Shown here: positions 13,701 to 28,700 of the stretch, one piece after another | Layout of the letters: each line of letters opens with the position of its first letter | Numbering within the stretch: position 1 is the stretch's first letter | DNA from: Achatina immaculata | Taxonomy: Eukaryota > Mollusca > Gastropoda > Stylommatophora > Achatinidae | Reading direction: 5' to 3' | NCBI GenBank assembly: GCA_009760885.1 | Contig: CM019699.1 | Location: forward strand, 44,360,768-44,424,767 | Length of the DNA: 64,000 bases | Program-made: the position numbers and the translations under genes | Notes under the pieces: generated by a model | The model's database searches: none | Told to the model about the DNA's origin: nothing | The model's input: the letters and a program-made list of their open reading frames with translations, nothing else

Positions 13701-16700
13701 TTGTGTAGTGTTATCACTGATCCACATGTCTGTGAACGTGATAGTGATTATACTGCATGTATTTAATAGTATATGTGTGAATGTGCAGAAGCAAATCTGC
13801 AAATGAATGCATCAGCAGCAGGGCATCTTGCTTACAACTGTGAGACCTACAGGAGAGCTGTTAGGGAGGCAAAGTTCTGCAAGGTACATTCTTTCATACA
13901 GACTGACTGACTGACTGACTGAATGTCTCAATGTAAAGTGGAATGTAAAAGTTTTGTTATTATGAATATTCCTCATGCTCTTTATGCATGTATTACACTT
14001 GTACTAAAGAGAATGTCCCAAAGTTGAGTAAGCTGCGTGACAAAGAGCAGAATTCCAGACAGGATTTGACGATCAATTCTTTCACCCTGTGAAAATAAAG
14101 CCGATTAGTTCTCTTCTACCAATATTTCTGCCCTTTCATCGATTTATTCATCCCTGCTCCATAAATCAGTGACACTGTGTCCTGACTAAATGATCAGTGA
14201 GTCACTCTCAGAAAGTAATAATTGACAAAGTTAACATTTAGGTTGTTAACATCTTCACTGCTTATTTTCTGCTGTCTCTTACAATTTTCATTATTTTAAG
14301 AGGAAGACGCTGAATTCTGCTAACATGGGTCATACTAAGTGTAAATGTATACACACTTTTTCTAACTGGTAACTTACATGGTTCGTCTATTGGTGCGACC
14401 CCCATATGGCTGAAATGGAAGCTGCCCCGTGGCTGTGTGGTAAAACGTCACACCAAGTGACCACAGGTCAACCTTGGCATCAAACATCTGAGAATTGGGC
14501 AGCTTCAACACGGCTCTCTCATACATTCCTGGGTGCTGGAAAACAAACATAACTGAACATAGAGAAAAAGTGAACCATAAAACTACAGAGCTGTAGTAAG
14601 GTGAAGTTCACCCTGGTTCATGTCTCTGACACACAGTGTGTCGCTGCATTCACCTTCCACCACACCAGAAAGTATCACACCTGACCACCTTTCTCCCCCC
14701 CCCCCCAGTGCCAGGTACCCATTTCTACCACTGGATTGATCTGGATGCCCCAAGGACTACTAAGAAAGATAAGTGCACCTAGCCCTTTGCTATTCCTGAC
14801 TTGTAGCTGTCTAAACATGTGTGCATGTGATAGTCAGAGAATCAAATGTGGCCAAGAATTCACAAGGTTTCTCTACTCTATCAAAGATGCCTTCACTTGG
14901 TCTCTCTATTCTGTGGGCAGTCCTTCATTATGTTTCTCCACTTTGTGAGGAGTGCCTTCAACTGACTTCTCCACTTTGTTGGCAGTGCCTTCAATAAGCA
15001 TCTCTATCTTGTGGGTGGTTCCTTCACTCAGCCTTTCTATTTTGTGGGTAGTTCCTTCACTCAGCCTATTTTGTGGTGGTTCCTTCACTCAGCCTCTCTA
15101 TTTTGTGGTGGTTCCTTCACTCAGCCTCTCTATTTTGTGGGTAGTTCCTTCACTCAGCTTCTCTATTTTGTGGGTGGTTCCTTCACTCAGCCTATTTTGT
15201 GGGTGGTTCCTTCACTCAGCCTCTCTATTTTGTGGGTGGTTCCTTCACTCAGCCTCTCTATTTTGTGGGTGGTTCCTTCACTCAACCTCTCTATTTTGTG
15301 GGTGGTTCCTTCACTCAGCCTCTCTATTTTGTGGTGGTTCCTTCACTCAGCCTCTCTACTTTGTGGGTGATTCCTTCACTCAGCCTTTCTACTGTGTGGG
15401 TGGTTCCTTCACTCAGCCTCTCTATTTTGTGGGTGGTTCCTTCACACAGCCTCTCTATTTTGTGGGTGGTTCCTTCACACAGCCTCTCTATTTTGTGGGT
15501 GGTTCCTTCACTCAGCCTCTCTATTTTGTGGGTGGTTCCTTCACTCAGCCTTTCTATTTTGTGGGTGGTTCCTTCACTCAGCCTCTCTATTTTGTGGGTG
15601 GTTCCTTCACTCAGCCTCTCTATTTTGTGGGTGGTTCCTTCACTCAGCCTCTCTATTTTGTGGGTGGTTCCTTCACTCAGCCTATTTTGTGGGTGGTTCC
15701 TTCACTCAGCCTCTCTATTTTGTGGGTGCTGCCTTCACCAGACATCTCTGTTGCTCAACAAACTGATAATGTGATCTGCCAGCAGTGCTCATGTGATGCT
15801 CAAGATGTCTTTTGGCTAGAACAAGGTCATTTATTAGCAAGCATGATGACCTTATTTGAATGTTATTTTCTCACACTTCTCTCCAGACCTGCTTCTGCTC
15901 CAGATTTCTTTCTATAAAACATCACATAACTGAACAATATTTTCAAGTCTATTTCCATCCTTGAACAAAAATAGGGTCTTATTCTGTTCTACTGGGTCAC
16001 ATAACAGAATAAACTAAGTTTAGAACACTGAAATTTTGATGGAAAAAAATAAATCTTAGGTCACTACATATGCAGAAGCGAGATACACTTCCTGGTGTAA
16101 TTTACTGTAGCATAAATGAAATCATCTTTTTTTTTTTTTTTGGGGGGGGGGGGGGGTTGTTAGAAATCTCTGCAGATATTTATGACATATCAAGGTGCAA
16201 TTTAGGGATTATCTTAATATTTTTTGTATGTTTATGTTATATGTCATTGTAGGCTTGGGGTTGACTGGAGCACCTATAAATACCCTACCATAACTTTTCT
16301 CTCTCCCTGAAGTGCACACAAGAAAACTGGATGATGCACTCCCTGGTAACTACACTGACTGGAATCTTAGAAAGATCCACTGTAACAAAGAACACACAGA
16401 TCTACACACTGCTTACCTGGTTCAGATCACACAGGTAACTACCAGGGAGATCTAGAAGATACAGGGGGCTGGGTTAGTTTTCTAACCCTGGCATGAGAGA
16501 ATCATTCTCCCAGCCAAACAAAACTGACAAACAATAGCTCCTGTGTCCCAAGCATCTGAGCTGCTTACACACTCAGTGACCCTATCACATTCCTTCATAC
16601 AGTAAAATCACATTTTTTCATAGTCTCCATGGAAAATCACATTCTTTCATACAGCCTCCATGTAAAATCACATTTTTTCATACAGTCTCTACATAAAATC

Positions 16701-19700
16701 ACATTCTTTCATACAGTCTCTATATAAAATCAAATTCCCACAGTCTTCACATAAAATCACATTTTTTCATACAGTCTCTACATAAAATCACATTCTTTCA
16801 TACAGTCTCTACATAAAATCACATTTTTTCATACAGTCTCTACATAAAATCATATTTTTTCATACAGTCTCTACATAAAATCACATTCTTTCATACAGTC
16901 TCTACATAAAATCACATTCTTTCATACAGTCTCTACATAAAATCACATTCTTTCATACAGTCTCTACATAAAATCACATTCTTTCATACAGTCTCTACAT
17001 AAAATCACATTCTTTCATACAGTCTCTACATAAAATCACATTCTTTCATACAGTCTCTACATAAAATCACATTCTTTCATACAGTCTCTACATAAAATCA
17101 CATTCTTTCATACAGTCTCTACATAAAATCACATTCTTTCATAGTCTCTACATAAAATCAAATTCCCACAGTCTTCACATAAAATAACATTCTCATACAG
17201 TCCCAATATAAAATTATACTCCTTCACAAAGTTTCCAAATATAAAACCACATTACCCCCCACACAGTCCCCTTATAAAATCACATTCCCTCACACACTTT
17301 CCATATATAAAACCATATTACCCCCACACAGTCCCCATATAAAATCATACTCCCTCACAGTTTCCATAGATGTATAAAACCACATTACCCCACACAGTCC
17401 CCATATAAAATCATATTCCCTCACAGTTTCCATAGATATATAAAACCACATTAGCCCACACAGTCCCCATATAAAATTGTATTCCCTCACAGTTTCCATA
17501 GATATATAAAACCACATTAGCCCACAGTCCCCATATAAAACCACATTAGCCCACACAGTCCCCATATAAAACCACATAACCCCACACAGTCCCCATATAA
17601 AACCACATTACCCCACACAGTCCCCATATAAAACCACATTACCCCACACAGTCCCCATATAAAACCACATAACCCCACACAGTCCCCATATAAAATCACA
17701 CTTCCTCAGAATCTCTGCATTAATAACAATATTTTACACAAAAGCTACCTGTCATAGCATGGACCTGCTTTGTAACTATCTTCAAAAACAAAATCTGCCC
17801 ATTGCTCTACATACCAGATACTCCTCTGTCCCATACAAAGACTGAAAGCTTTCATCTTCATACAAGTTTCTTGCAGCCCCAAAGTCTGTTAGCTTGTACA
17901 CAGAAAACCCACTTTCTGTCACTGACCTGGTAGAATATAACAGTATATGAATGCTTGCCAATTTGGGGAAGGAGGCATCAAAAGCTGGATCTGGTTAAAT
18001 GATGAAATTTATCATTTTACAGAATCAATGAGGAACACTTCTTTATGACAGAACTTTTATCAGATCTTGGCAAATCTTAACTACTCCCATAGATGCTTTT
18101 TTAGAAACTCCCAGAACCTCAATAATGGTTGGATTGGTCCTCATGGTGTAGCATCCGTCAAGGTGGCACTTAGTCCACCCCAGACCTGAAGCACAATCAC
18201 ACCACTGAATTTGTAAGAGCGATGCCTGTGTTCTGTGATCATGCTGGTACCTGCTGTAAAGAACACAGGTCTTCTAGCAAGATCAAAGCTGAACATTCTA
18301 TCATCACACAGACTTTGATGCTGTAAAGAACACAGGTCTTCTAGCAAGATCAAAGCTGAACATTCTATCATCACACAGACTTTGATGCTGTAAAGAACAC
18401 AGGTCTTCTAGCAAGATCAAAGCTGAACATTCTATCATCACACAGACTTTGATATTGTTCAGCTTGCTGTTATTTAAAGCTCTGTCATGTATCCATACAC
18501 TGGCACTGTTATTTATGAAAGCTTCACAACAGCAAGTCACAGACACTTACATAATGTACCATATTTGTACATTCAGCCAGAGATCTTCTACATTCTTTAC
18601 TTTTTCCTAGCACTTCAGATATTTGTTATTTTTTTCCTTACTCTGTCCTTCCACTGCTCAGCTAAACTTTGTTGTTTCTACCATCATAAAACATAAGAAA
18701 TCACTGCTACAATAACTCTGATGTTTCTATGATCACTAGACATAAGAAATCACTGCTACAACAGCTCTGCTGTTTCTATGATCATCAGACATAAGAAATC
18801 ACTGCTACAACTCTGCTGTTTCTATGATCATCAGACATAAGAAATCACTGCTACAACTCTGCTGTTTCTATGATCATCAGACATAAGAAATCACTGCTAC
18901 GACAGCTCTGCTGTTTCTATGATCATCAGACATAAGAAATCACTGCTACAACTCTGCTGTTTCTATGATCATCAGACATAAGAAATCACTGCTACAACAA
19001 CTCTACTGCTTCTATGACCATCACTATGCGGAGTAAGCCACTTTCATGAGCCATCACCGATAACTCTGAAATCACCTGCACTTTCAAGCTCTGTCTAACC
19101 ACTAGACTAAACTCTGGTAGTAGTTAAACTCTAGTTATCAGAATCAGGATATTAGAACAAAACTTGCCTCATAATATTGCCTGGCTTAATGTCTCTGTGT
19201 ATTACATTCATCTGCTGCAGGTACTCCATACCATCACCTGGAAGCCAGCAAAATCAAACAAGCATATACTAACCATGTGGATACATGCTGAAATAACAGG
19301 GCAAGCTGGCATAAAGTAATCAACTCAGGTGCTAGGTTTCGGCACATACAGCCTGGATGTGAGGTCGGTGCGCACATAACTGTGCTCATCATCATCATGT
19401 GGCTTGCCAACAAGTTTTGATCACGCTTCTTCGCAGATCTCAATCTTTGATGTTTCTCATCAGCCCAGCTGATGTCACTCTATTACCCTGCCACACTTCA
19501 TCTGTCTGGCTCATGTCAGCTGTCCTTCATCTTGTTGGCTCATGTCAGCTGTCCTTCATCTTTCTGGCTCATGTCACCTGTCCTTCAGCTGTCTGGCTCA
19601 TGTCAGATGTCTCTCATCTCTGGCTCATGTCAGCTATCCGTCATCTTGTTGGCTCATGTCAGCTGTCCTTCATCTGTCTGGCTCATGTCCGCTGTCTCTC

Positions 19701-22700
19701 ATCTCTGGCTCATGTCAGCTGTCCTTCATCTGTCTGGCTCATGTAAGCTGTCCTTCATTTGTCTGGCTGTCTGCTGTCCTTCATCTGCCTGGCTCATGTC
19801 CGCTGTCTCTCATCTCTGGCTCATGTCTGCTGTCCTTCATCTGTCTAGCTCATGTCAGCTGTCCTTCATCTTGTTGGCTCATGTCAGCTGTCCTCCATCT
19901 TGTTGGTTCATGCCAGCTGTCCTTCATCTTGTTGGCTCATGTCAGCTGTCTTTCATGCTCATGTCAGCTGTCTCTGGCTCATGTCAGCTGTCTCATCTCT
20001 GGCTCATGTCAGCTGTCCCTCATCTGTCTGGCTCATGTCAGGTGTTTCTCATCTGTTCAGTTCACGTCAGCTGTCCCTCTTCTGTCTGGTTCATGTCAGC
20101 TGTCTCTGGCTCATGTCAGCTGTCTCTCATGCTCATGTCAGCTGTCTCTGGCTCATGTCAGCTGTCTCTCATGCTCATGTCAGCTGTCTCTCATATGTCT
20201 GGCTCATGTCAGCTGTCCCTCATCTGTCTGGCTCATGACAGGTGTTTCTCATCTGTTCGGTTCACGTCAGCTGTCCCTGTGTGGCTCATGTCAGCTGTCT
20301 CTGGCTCATGTCAGCTGTCTCTCATGCTCATGTCAGCTGTCTCTCATGCTCATGTCAGCTGTCTCTCATGCTCATGTCAGCTGTCTCTGGCTCATGTCAG
20401 CTGTCTCTCATCTCTGCCTCGTGTCAGCTGTCTCTCATGCTCATGTCAGCTGTCTCTCATCTCTGGCTCATGTCAGCTGTCTCATGCTCATGTCAGCTGT
20501 TTCTGGTTCATGTCAGCTGTCTCTGGCTCATGTCAGCTGTCTCTGGCTCATGTCAGCTGTCTCTCATCTGTCATAAACAAACTACAGTACCCATAATTAT
20601 TTGTGTATCAATTCTGTCCTATCAAATATTTTATTTCAATGTTGACAAAAAAATACTAAAATGTAATAAAATGTCCCAAATCTCAACATTCACCACACAG
20701 GTCTTATGCTGTGTCTTAGCCACAGAACAGGTACATGCCATACAGGCTATGCTCTTTGTCTTAGCACCCACTGACAAACTATATCCTCTTTGTCACGTCA
20801 TCCATACACCATAAATCCTACATGTTCTTTGTCTCATCACACACAGACCTACAACCTACACGTTCTTTGTCTCATCACCCACAGACCATACAACCTGCAT
20901 GTTCTTTGTCTCATCACCCACAGACCATACAACCTGCATGTTCTTTGTCTCATCACCCACAGACCATACAACCCACACATTCTTTGTCTCATCACCCACA
21001 GACCATACAACCTACACGTTCTTTGTCTCATCACCCACAGACCATACAACCTACACGTTCTTTGTCTCATCACCCACAGACCATACAACCTGCATGTTCT
21101 TTGTCTCATCACCCACAGACCACACAACCTACATGTTCTTTGTCTCATCACCCACAGACCATACAACCTGCATGTTCTTTGTCTCATCACCCACAGACCA
21201 TACAACCTGCATGTTCTTTGTCTCATCACCCACAGACCATACAACCTACACGTTCTTTGTCTCATCACCCACAGACCATACAACCTGCATGTTCTTTGTC
21301 TCATCACCCACAGACCATACAACCCACACATTCTTTGTCTCATCACCCACAGACCATACAATTTACACGTTCTTTGTCTCATCACACACAGACCATACAA
21401 CCTACATGTTCTTTGTCTCATCACCCACAGACCATACAACCTACACGTTCTTTGTCTCATCACCCACAGACCATACAACCTACACGTTCTTTGTCTCATC
21501 ACCCACAGACCATACAACCTACATGTTCTTTGTCTCATCACCCACAGACCATACAACCTACATGTTCTTTGTCTCATCACCCACAGACCATACAACCTGC
21601 ATGTTCTTTGTCTTATCAGCCATCTCACACGTGCTTTACTTACACACATGATAGAGAACTAGAAGAAATTCCTCCTCGGTCAAACCATAGTAATACTGCG
21701 GCTGGTCCAGCATGCTATGTAGTGAACCTCCTTCGCAGTACTCCATAATGATCACCGGCTTCATGCTGGTGGTCTGGGCCAACAAAAACATAATCATGTT
21801 CATCTCAATCATACATATATACTGTGACACAAATCACATACACATACTGTGACAGAGGTGAAAAAAATACATACTGTGACACCAATCACATACACATACT
21901 GTGACAGAGATAAAAAAAATACAAACTGTGACACATATCACATACACATACTGTGACAGAGTTTTAAAAAATACATACTGTGACACACATCACATACACA
22001 TACTGTGACAGAGGTCAAGAACACATACAGTGACAGAAGTCAAAGACAGTGACAGAGGTCAAGAACATATAGATAGGTCAAAAACACATACAGTGAGAGA
22101 TGTAAAAAACATAGACAGAGGTCAAAAACACATACTGTGACAGAGGTAAAAAATACATAGACAGAGGTCAAAAACACATACAGTGACAGAGGTCAAAAAC
22201 ATATAGTGACAAAAATCACATACACATACAGTGACAAAGGTCAAAAACACATAGCTAAATGACACAATGACACTGTATAAACAGCATTTGGTGCAAGGAA
22301 TGGTGAGTTCTATGCTCTACAGAACCAAACTCATGTGGAGTATACCATATCAAACACTGTTCTATGCTCTATAGAACCAAATTCATGTGGAGCATATCAT
22401 ATCAAACACTGTTCTATGCTCTACAGAGCCAAACTCATGTGGAGTATATCATATCAAACACTGTTCTATGCTCTACAGAACCAAATTCATGTGGATTATT
22501 TCATATCAAACACTGTTCTATGCTCTACAGAACCAAACTCATGTGGAGTATATCATATCAAACACTGTTCTGTGCTCTACAGAAGAAAGCCTGCCTACAG
22601 TTCTATGCTCTACAGAAGAAAGCCTGCCTACTGTTCTATGCTCTACAGAAGAAAGCCTGCCTACAGTTCTATGCTCTACAGAAGAAAGCCTGCCTACTGT

Positions 22701-25700
22701 TCTATGCTCTACAGAAGAAAGTCTGCCTACTGTTCTATGCTCTACAGAAGAAAGCCTGCCTACTGTTCTATGCTCTACAGAAGAAAGTCTGCCTACTGTT
22801 CTATGCTCTACAGAAGAAAGTCTGCCTACTGTTCTATGCTCTACAGAAGAAAGCCTGCCTACTGTTCTATGCTCTACAGAAGAAAGTCTGCCTACTGTTC
22901 TATGCTCGACAGAAGAAAGTCTGCCTACTGTTCTATGCTCTACAGGAAAATCTGCCTACTGTTCTATGCTCTACAGAAGAAAGTCTGCCTACTGTTCTAT
23001 GCTCTACAGAAGAAAGTCTGCCTACTGTTCTATGCTCTACAGAAGAAAGTCTGCCTATTGTTCTATGCTCTACAGAAAAATCTGCCTACTGATCTATGCT
23101 CTACAGAAGAAAGCCTGCCTACTGTTCTATGCTCTACAAAAGCAAGCCTGCCTAGAAGACTTACAATTTTCTCGATGGCTAACAACCTGATGACATTGGG
23201 ATGACTTAACTGACGCAGCAGTTCCAGCTCTCGCATGTCCTCGGTCTTGTAGCCCTGGTTGTTGCGTTCATGGAAAACTTTCACCGCAACATACTTTCCT
23301 TCCTCCTGAAAGTGTATAATGTTATCATTTTCAAAATCTTTAACAGTCTTTTGTCACAAATAAAATGATGACTTTGAACAGCTAAATGCACATAATTATG
23401 GTTAAAAGACCTTGCATAATAAATCGGTCAAGATACGGGAAATAAAAACATCATCATCCTGTTAGTACCAGTATTTCTTCTTATATCTTATATCCTTCCC
23501 ATGCCATTAAACCTCACACAGGGCTCGCAAGGTAGTTCGACAATTTTTCCTGTCTTCGATGAGTCTTTCAACCTCATCAAGGCGTTTTATGCCTGTTAAT
23601 TTGGCCTCTCTTAACAATGTCCTCTTCAGAGTTTCACGCAGTCTGCCTCTTTTTCTTTGGCCTGTTGTGTTCCATTTTATAGCTTGTTTTGGGATTCTCT
23701 GACTGTTTCTTCTCATCACGTGACCAACATATATCCATCTCCTTTTCCTGATCACCCATGAGACTGGTTGTTGTTCAGTCATCTGTCTTATCTCTGCATT
23801 GTTCTTGAATTCGTTCCACTTGATGCCGAATATTTTCCTTAGGCAATTGTTTTCAAAAGAGTCTAATTTCTTGTCTATTTCTTTAGTTGTTTTCCAGCTT
23901 TCGCATGCATGAATGAAGGTAGATATTACATTTGAACTGAATAGTCTTAACTTTTTTTTTGTGCTTATAACTTTTGAATTCCATATGTTCTCAAGATTCT
24001 TGAAGATCGATGCTGCTTTCGCAATTCTAATTCTAACTTCCTTTCTGGTGTCACCATCCTGGTCTATGTAGCTGCCAAGGTATGCAAATTGATTGACTTC
24101 TTCAATATCTGTCCCTTCAACATGTATTTTTCCATTTTGATTAATGGGAATTTTCATTATTTTTGTTTTGTCCTTGTTAATTTCAAGTCCTATTTTGCTA
24201 CCCAGTGAAGACAGGATATCTGTTTTTTCTTGCATGGAATTCACATTGTTACTGATAAGAGTTATGTCATCAGCAAAATCAAGATCTTCTGAAATTGAAA
24301 CAGCAGTGAATTTAATGGCTAACAACAAAGCTGCTGGTGAAGATGAAAAACAGCCGAAATGTTAAAAGCTATCAACAGTGACAAAATGAGACAACTACAG
24401 AGAATGTTTAATAAGATTTGGAAAGAAGAGAAGGTCCCTTCTAAATGGAAAAAAAGGAATCATTGTTAAAATATCAAAAAAAGCCAACCTTAGTGACTGT
24501 AACAATTGGAGAGGAGTAACCTTAATATCAGTTGTGTCAAAAGTATTTTGCAAGGTCATTTTGAATAGACTTAAAGATATAGTGGATACCGCAATGAGAG
24601 AAGAACAAGCAGGATTCTGAAAAGGGAGAAGCTGTCTCGACCAGATCTTTACTCTAAGAATAATATGTGAAGAACATATTGAAAAGCAGAAACCATTAAT
24701 ACTGAACTTTAAAGACTTTAAAAAGGCATTTGATAGCATACACAGAGATTCATTATGGAGAATTTTAAGTCTATATGGAATACCACCTAAAATTGTCAAC
24801 ATCATTAAGGACCTCTACAATGGATATGTTTGTGCTGTCAAAAACAGAAGAAGGGATGAGCGAATGGTTCCAGATTGAAACAGGTGTGAAACAAGGATGT
24901 ATACTGTCTCCTTTGCTTGTTGGAATTACAATAGACATCATAATTTTTTTTAAAAATGCTGCACAGGTAACACAGGTACCAATATTAGGTGGAAATATAC
25001 CTTCAAATTGCAACTCTGGAAGAATAATGAGAAATAAGTGTCTGGCATAAAGGCACTATGAAGAGAGGCACAGACATGCAATCCTCAGGGACACAGAAAA
25101 CAAGGAAGACCTAGACTTACTTTGATAAAAGAAATTATGACAGTGCTCAGAGACAAGGGATGCACATGGAAGGAAGCAGAGAATAGTTCCAAGAACAGGG
25201 ATGGCTGGAGAACCTTTATCCGTGGCCTATGCTCTCAAGGGAGTGAAAGGTGATGATGATGATAAGGGCATTAACACCAAATAAATGGTAAAAAAAAGGT
25301 GGGCTTCCTTCAAGGCCATATCATCCTATGATCAGAATGAAACGGAGCGGAGGCTTGTAACAGCAACATCAAGTCACTAGCCCCAGTGTTTACGTCACGG
25401 AATCAACAAGTCACCTATTTTTTTCCCCTCCACTGTATGGATAATTTAAACCAGTGCTGGCCGAACTTTTATCAAGAACATTGTCTACAGTAAGAAAGTG
25501 AAGGACTTGACGGAACTAAACTGGAGAATCAAGGAGGCTGTGACATCAATTACAGTGGACATGATCCACAACATGTGGACTGAACTCATCAACAGACTTT
25601 AAACTGTGAAAGATATCCAGTGTTCCCATACAAAGCTTTACTGTTACAAATAACAATGTACGCTGTAAACTTTTACAATCAGTGAATGTAATGATATGAC

Positions 25701-28700
25701 TTTTCTTTCTGAAACGCTTTTTTGTATTTTCCATATTTTTGTGTATAATCTGGTCAATAATTTGCAAATGATACCGGTATCATTTTACATGTATCGTTTT
25801 ACAGGTATCATTTTACATTTTTTTTTCTGCGAGGGAAATTAGCAAAATCTCTGATAGCAACTACCATCAACACATGTTTATCTTTACTATCATCAACACA
25901 TGTTTATCTTTACTATCATCAACACATCTTTACTATCATCAACACATCTTTACTATCATCAACACATTTATCTTTACTATCATCAACACATCTTTATTAT
26001 AATCAACACATGTCTATCTTTAATTATAATCAACACATATTTACTATCATAACACATGTTTACTATCATCAACATATGTTATCTTTACCATCATCAGCAC
26101 ATGTTTATCTTTACTATCATCAAAACATATTTATCTTTACTATAATCGACACATGTTTATCTTTAGTATCATCAGCACGTGTTCATCTTTACTATCATTA
26201 ACACATGTTTATCTTTACTATCACTGACACATGCCATCTTCACTATCATCGACATATGTTATCCTCAATATCATCGATACATGTTATTCTCACTATCATC
26301 GACATACATTATCCTCACTATCATCGACACAAGTTATCCTCACTATCATCAATACACTATCTTCATCACACTCGTCACTGCAATTGGAACACCCAGTTCT
26401 TATTTCATGATAACCTGACGACCCGGTGGAGCACCTGTCAGCAAAGAATAAGACAGGTAAAGTAAAGGTTATGTGGGCCTGTTTTAGTGGCGTGTGCTTG
26501 TAATGATGTTCACACTCTTTCTGGCATCACTCCTTGACAGTAGAGGAGAGAGAAAGGAGTGTGGAGGGGTGTACAAGAGAAAGAGATACATTAATGGTGA
26601 CAGAGAGAGTAATGAGAGATTAACTGATTGATTGACTGATCTTTATTTCAAAAGGGTTAAGAATTGGGCACGCAGGCCCGTCTGACATTCTGCCCTTTAT
26701 CATACATCTTTCACTCTATTCCAGACATTCTACAAATATGCTGTTCATATAACAAACATAACTAACATTGAAGCTGAGAGACATAAAATAAAATATAACA
26801 TTTACGTTTCGCTCTTAAACATTCCCTCAGTACAGAAGTAACTACATACATTATAAATGACTATCTACTAAACAAAATTTTCGAGACTATTCAGAAAACA
26901 ATTAATTGTATTCGGTGTCTGTAAGAGCAGCTTAAGATAACTTTTAAGTTTTATAATTCATGGAGGCATGTAGTCGATATCAAATAGATATTGGGAAAGC
27001 TTGTAGTTGTAGGAAGGAGTATAATTTATATTTTTTATATAGGATGGGAGGGTATTCCAAATATGAGCAGCAAAATAAGTAAAGCTTTTCTTGTAAAGAT
27101 CAAGTCTAGGTTTTGGAAGACATATGTTGTTCAAGCGTTGGCTGCACTTTGGGCTATGTCACTTGACACTTCTGGCAGGAATGAAGGGTCATGATGACAG
27201 CAGGCAATTCTCCTACAATCAGAGTCAGCCACAAGTGTTGGGCTTAAAATTCTGCCCACTCCCCTACTCAATCCAGTTATCTCATTTTTAAAGATGAGTC
27301 ACTGAAAACTGTTATATCTAACACTTCACTGTCATGTCTGATATGCTACAGGACTGCTAGAAAACAGGAAACTTTTGTATCTAACACTTCCCTGTCCTGT
27401 CTCATATGCTACAGGACTACTAGAAAACAGAAAACTGTTGTATCTAACACTTCCCTGTCCTGTCTCATATGCTACAGGACTGCTAGAAAACAGGAAACTG
27501 TTATATCTAACACTTCCCTGTCCTGTCCTGTCCTGTCTCATATGCTACAGGACTGCTCATCATCATCATTATCATCATCAGGTGCCGTGCCGACTGGCGT
27601 TGGCTATTATGCTTCTCCAGAGTACACGATCCTTCGTGCAGGCCATCAGCTCAGTTGGTGATCTCCTCTCACACCATCCCGTCAGACTGTCCAGTATCAT
27701 TTCTCTTGGTCTTCCTCTTGATCTTCTTCCTTCTATTTTTCCTACTGTTATAATATTTTCAATGCCCCCTCTTCTCATTGCATGTCCTATGAAAGTACAT
27801 TGTCTCTCTCTTATTTTTTTGGACAAGATTTTTTGTCTCTCCAGCTCTCCCCATACATTCTTCAATAGTTATTTTTGCTGTCCAGGGGATTCGCAACATT
27901 CTTCTAATAAATCACATTTCTGCTGCTTCCAATGATATTTGTGCAGACCTGACTATTGTCCATGATTCACTTCCATATAACAAGATAGGGTCAATATAGC
28001 ATTTTAGGACTCGTTTTCTAACACTCATTGATAAGGATGTGTTGGATACTATGTTTCTCATTCTCTGAAATGCAGTCTTTGCTTGGCCTATTCTGTTCAA
28101 AATTTCTGTTCTGCATTTCCCACCTGAAGTTATTACTGCTCCAAGGTATTTGAATTTCTGCATCTGCTTTGGAATAGTTCCATTATACTGCATGTTGGTG
28201 GACTCTGTTTCTTAGATATAACCATAGTCTGTCTTTTTTATGTTTAAAGTAAGGCCTTTGTGTTCACTTTCTTTGGCGACTTTATCCAAGAGATTCTGCA
28301 GGTCTTGTTGGTTCTCAGCTGTCAGTACTGTGTCGTCAGCATACCGAAGGTTGTTAATATTGTATCCTCCAATTTTTATGCCTGGTTCTGTGATGATCGT
28401 TCTTAGAATATTCTTGCTGTACAGAGAAAAAAGGTCTGGAGATAGTACACATCCTTGTCGCATCCCTTGTTTTATAAAGTTGATATTTTCCAGTTCTATT
28501 TTCAACTTAAATTCTGCTTCTTGCTGCCAGTATAAATGTTTTACAATCCTCAGGTCTTTGCCATCTATACTGATGTCTTCAAGCATTTTAAAATTTCATT
28601 ATGTTTCACCTTGTAAAATGCCTTGGTGTAATCAATGAAGCATAAGTAGAGATCTTTCTGTACTGCTAGAAAACAGACAACTTTTGTATCTAACTTCTTC

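Noticed and set aside
14952..15917. 321-codon open frame with [11 protein letters not shown] repeats, like a secreted repeat protein
   Set aside because: It coincides with a 33-bp array, drifts between frames and lies antisense in a kinase intron.
19472..20596. 374-codon Cys/Ser-rich open frame, resembling a cysteine-rich peptide
   Set aside because: It is built from the CTCATGTCAGCTGTC repeat, with frame changes giving the same motifs; no signal peptide or conserved cysteine spacing.
20822..21748. Long overlapping open frames of 250-308 codons on both strands
   Set aside because: They are by-products of a 39-bp tandem array without stops; peptides are pure repeats with no start context or homology.
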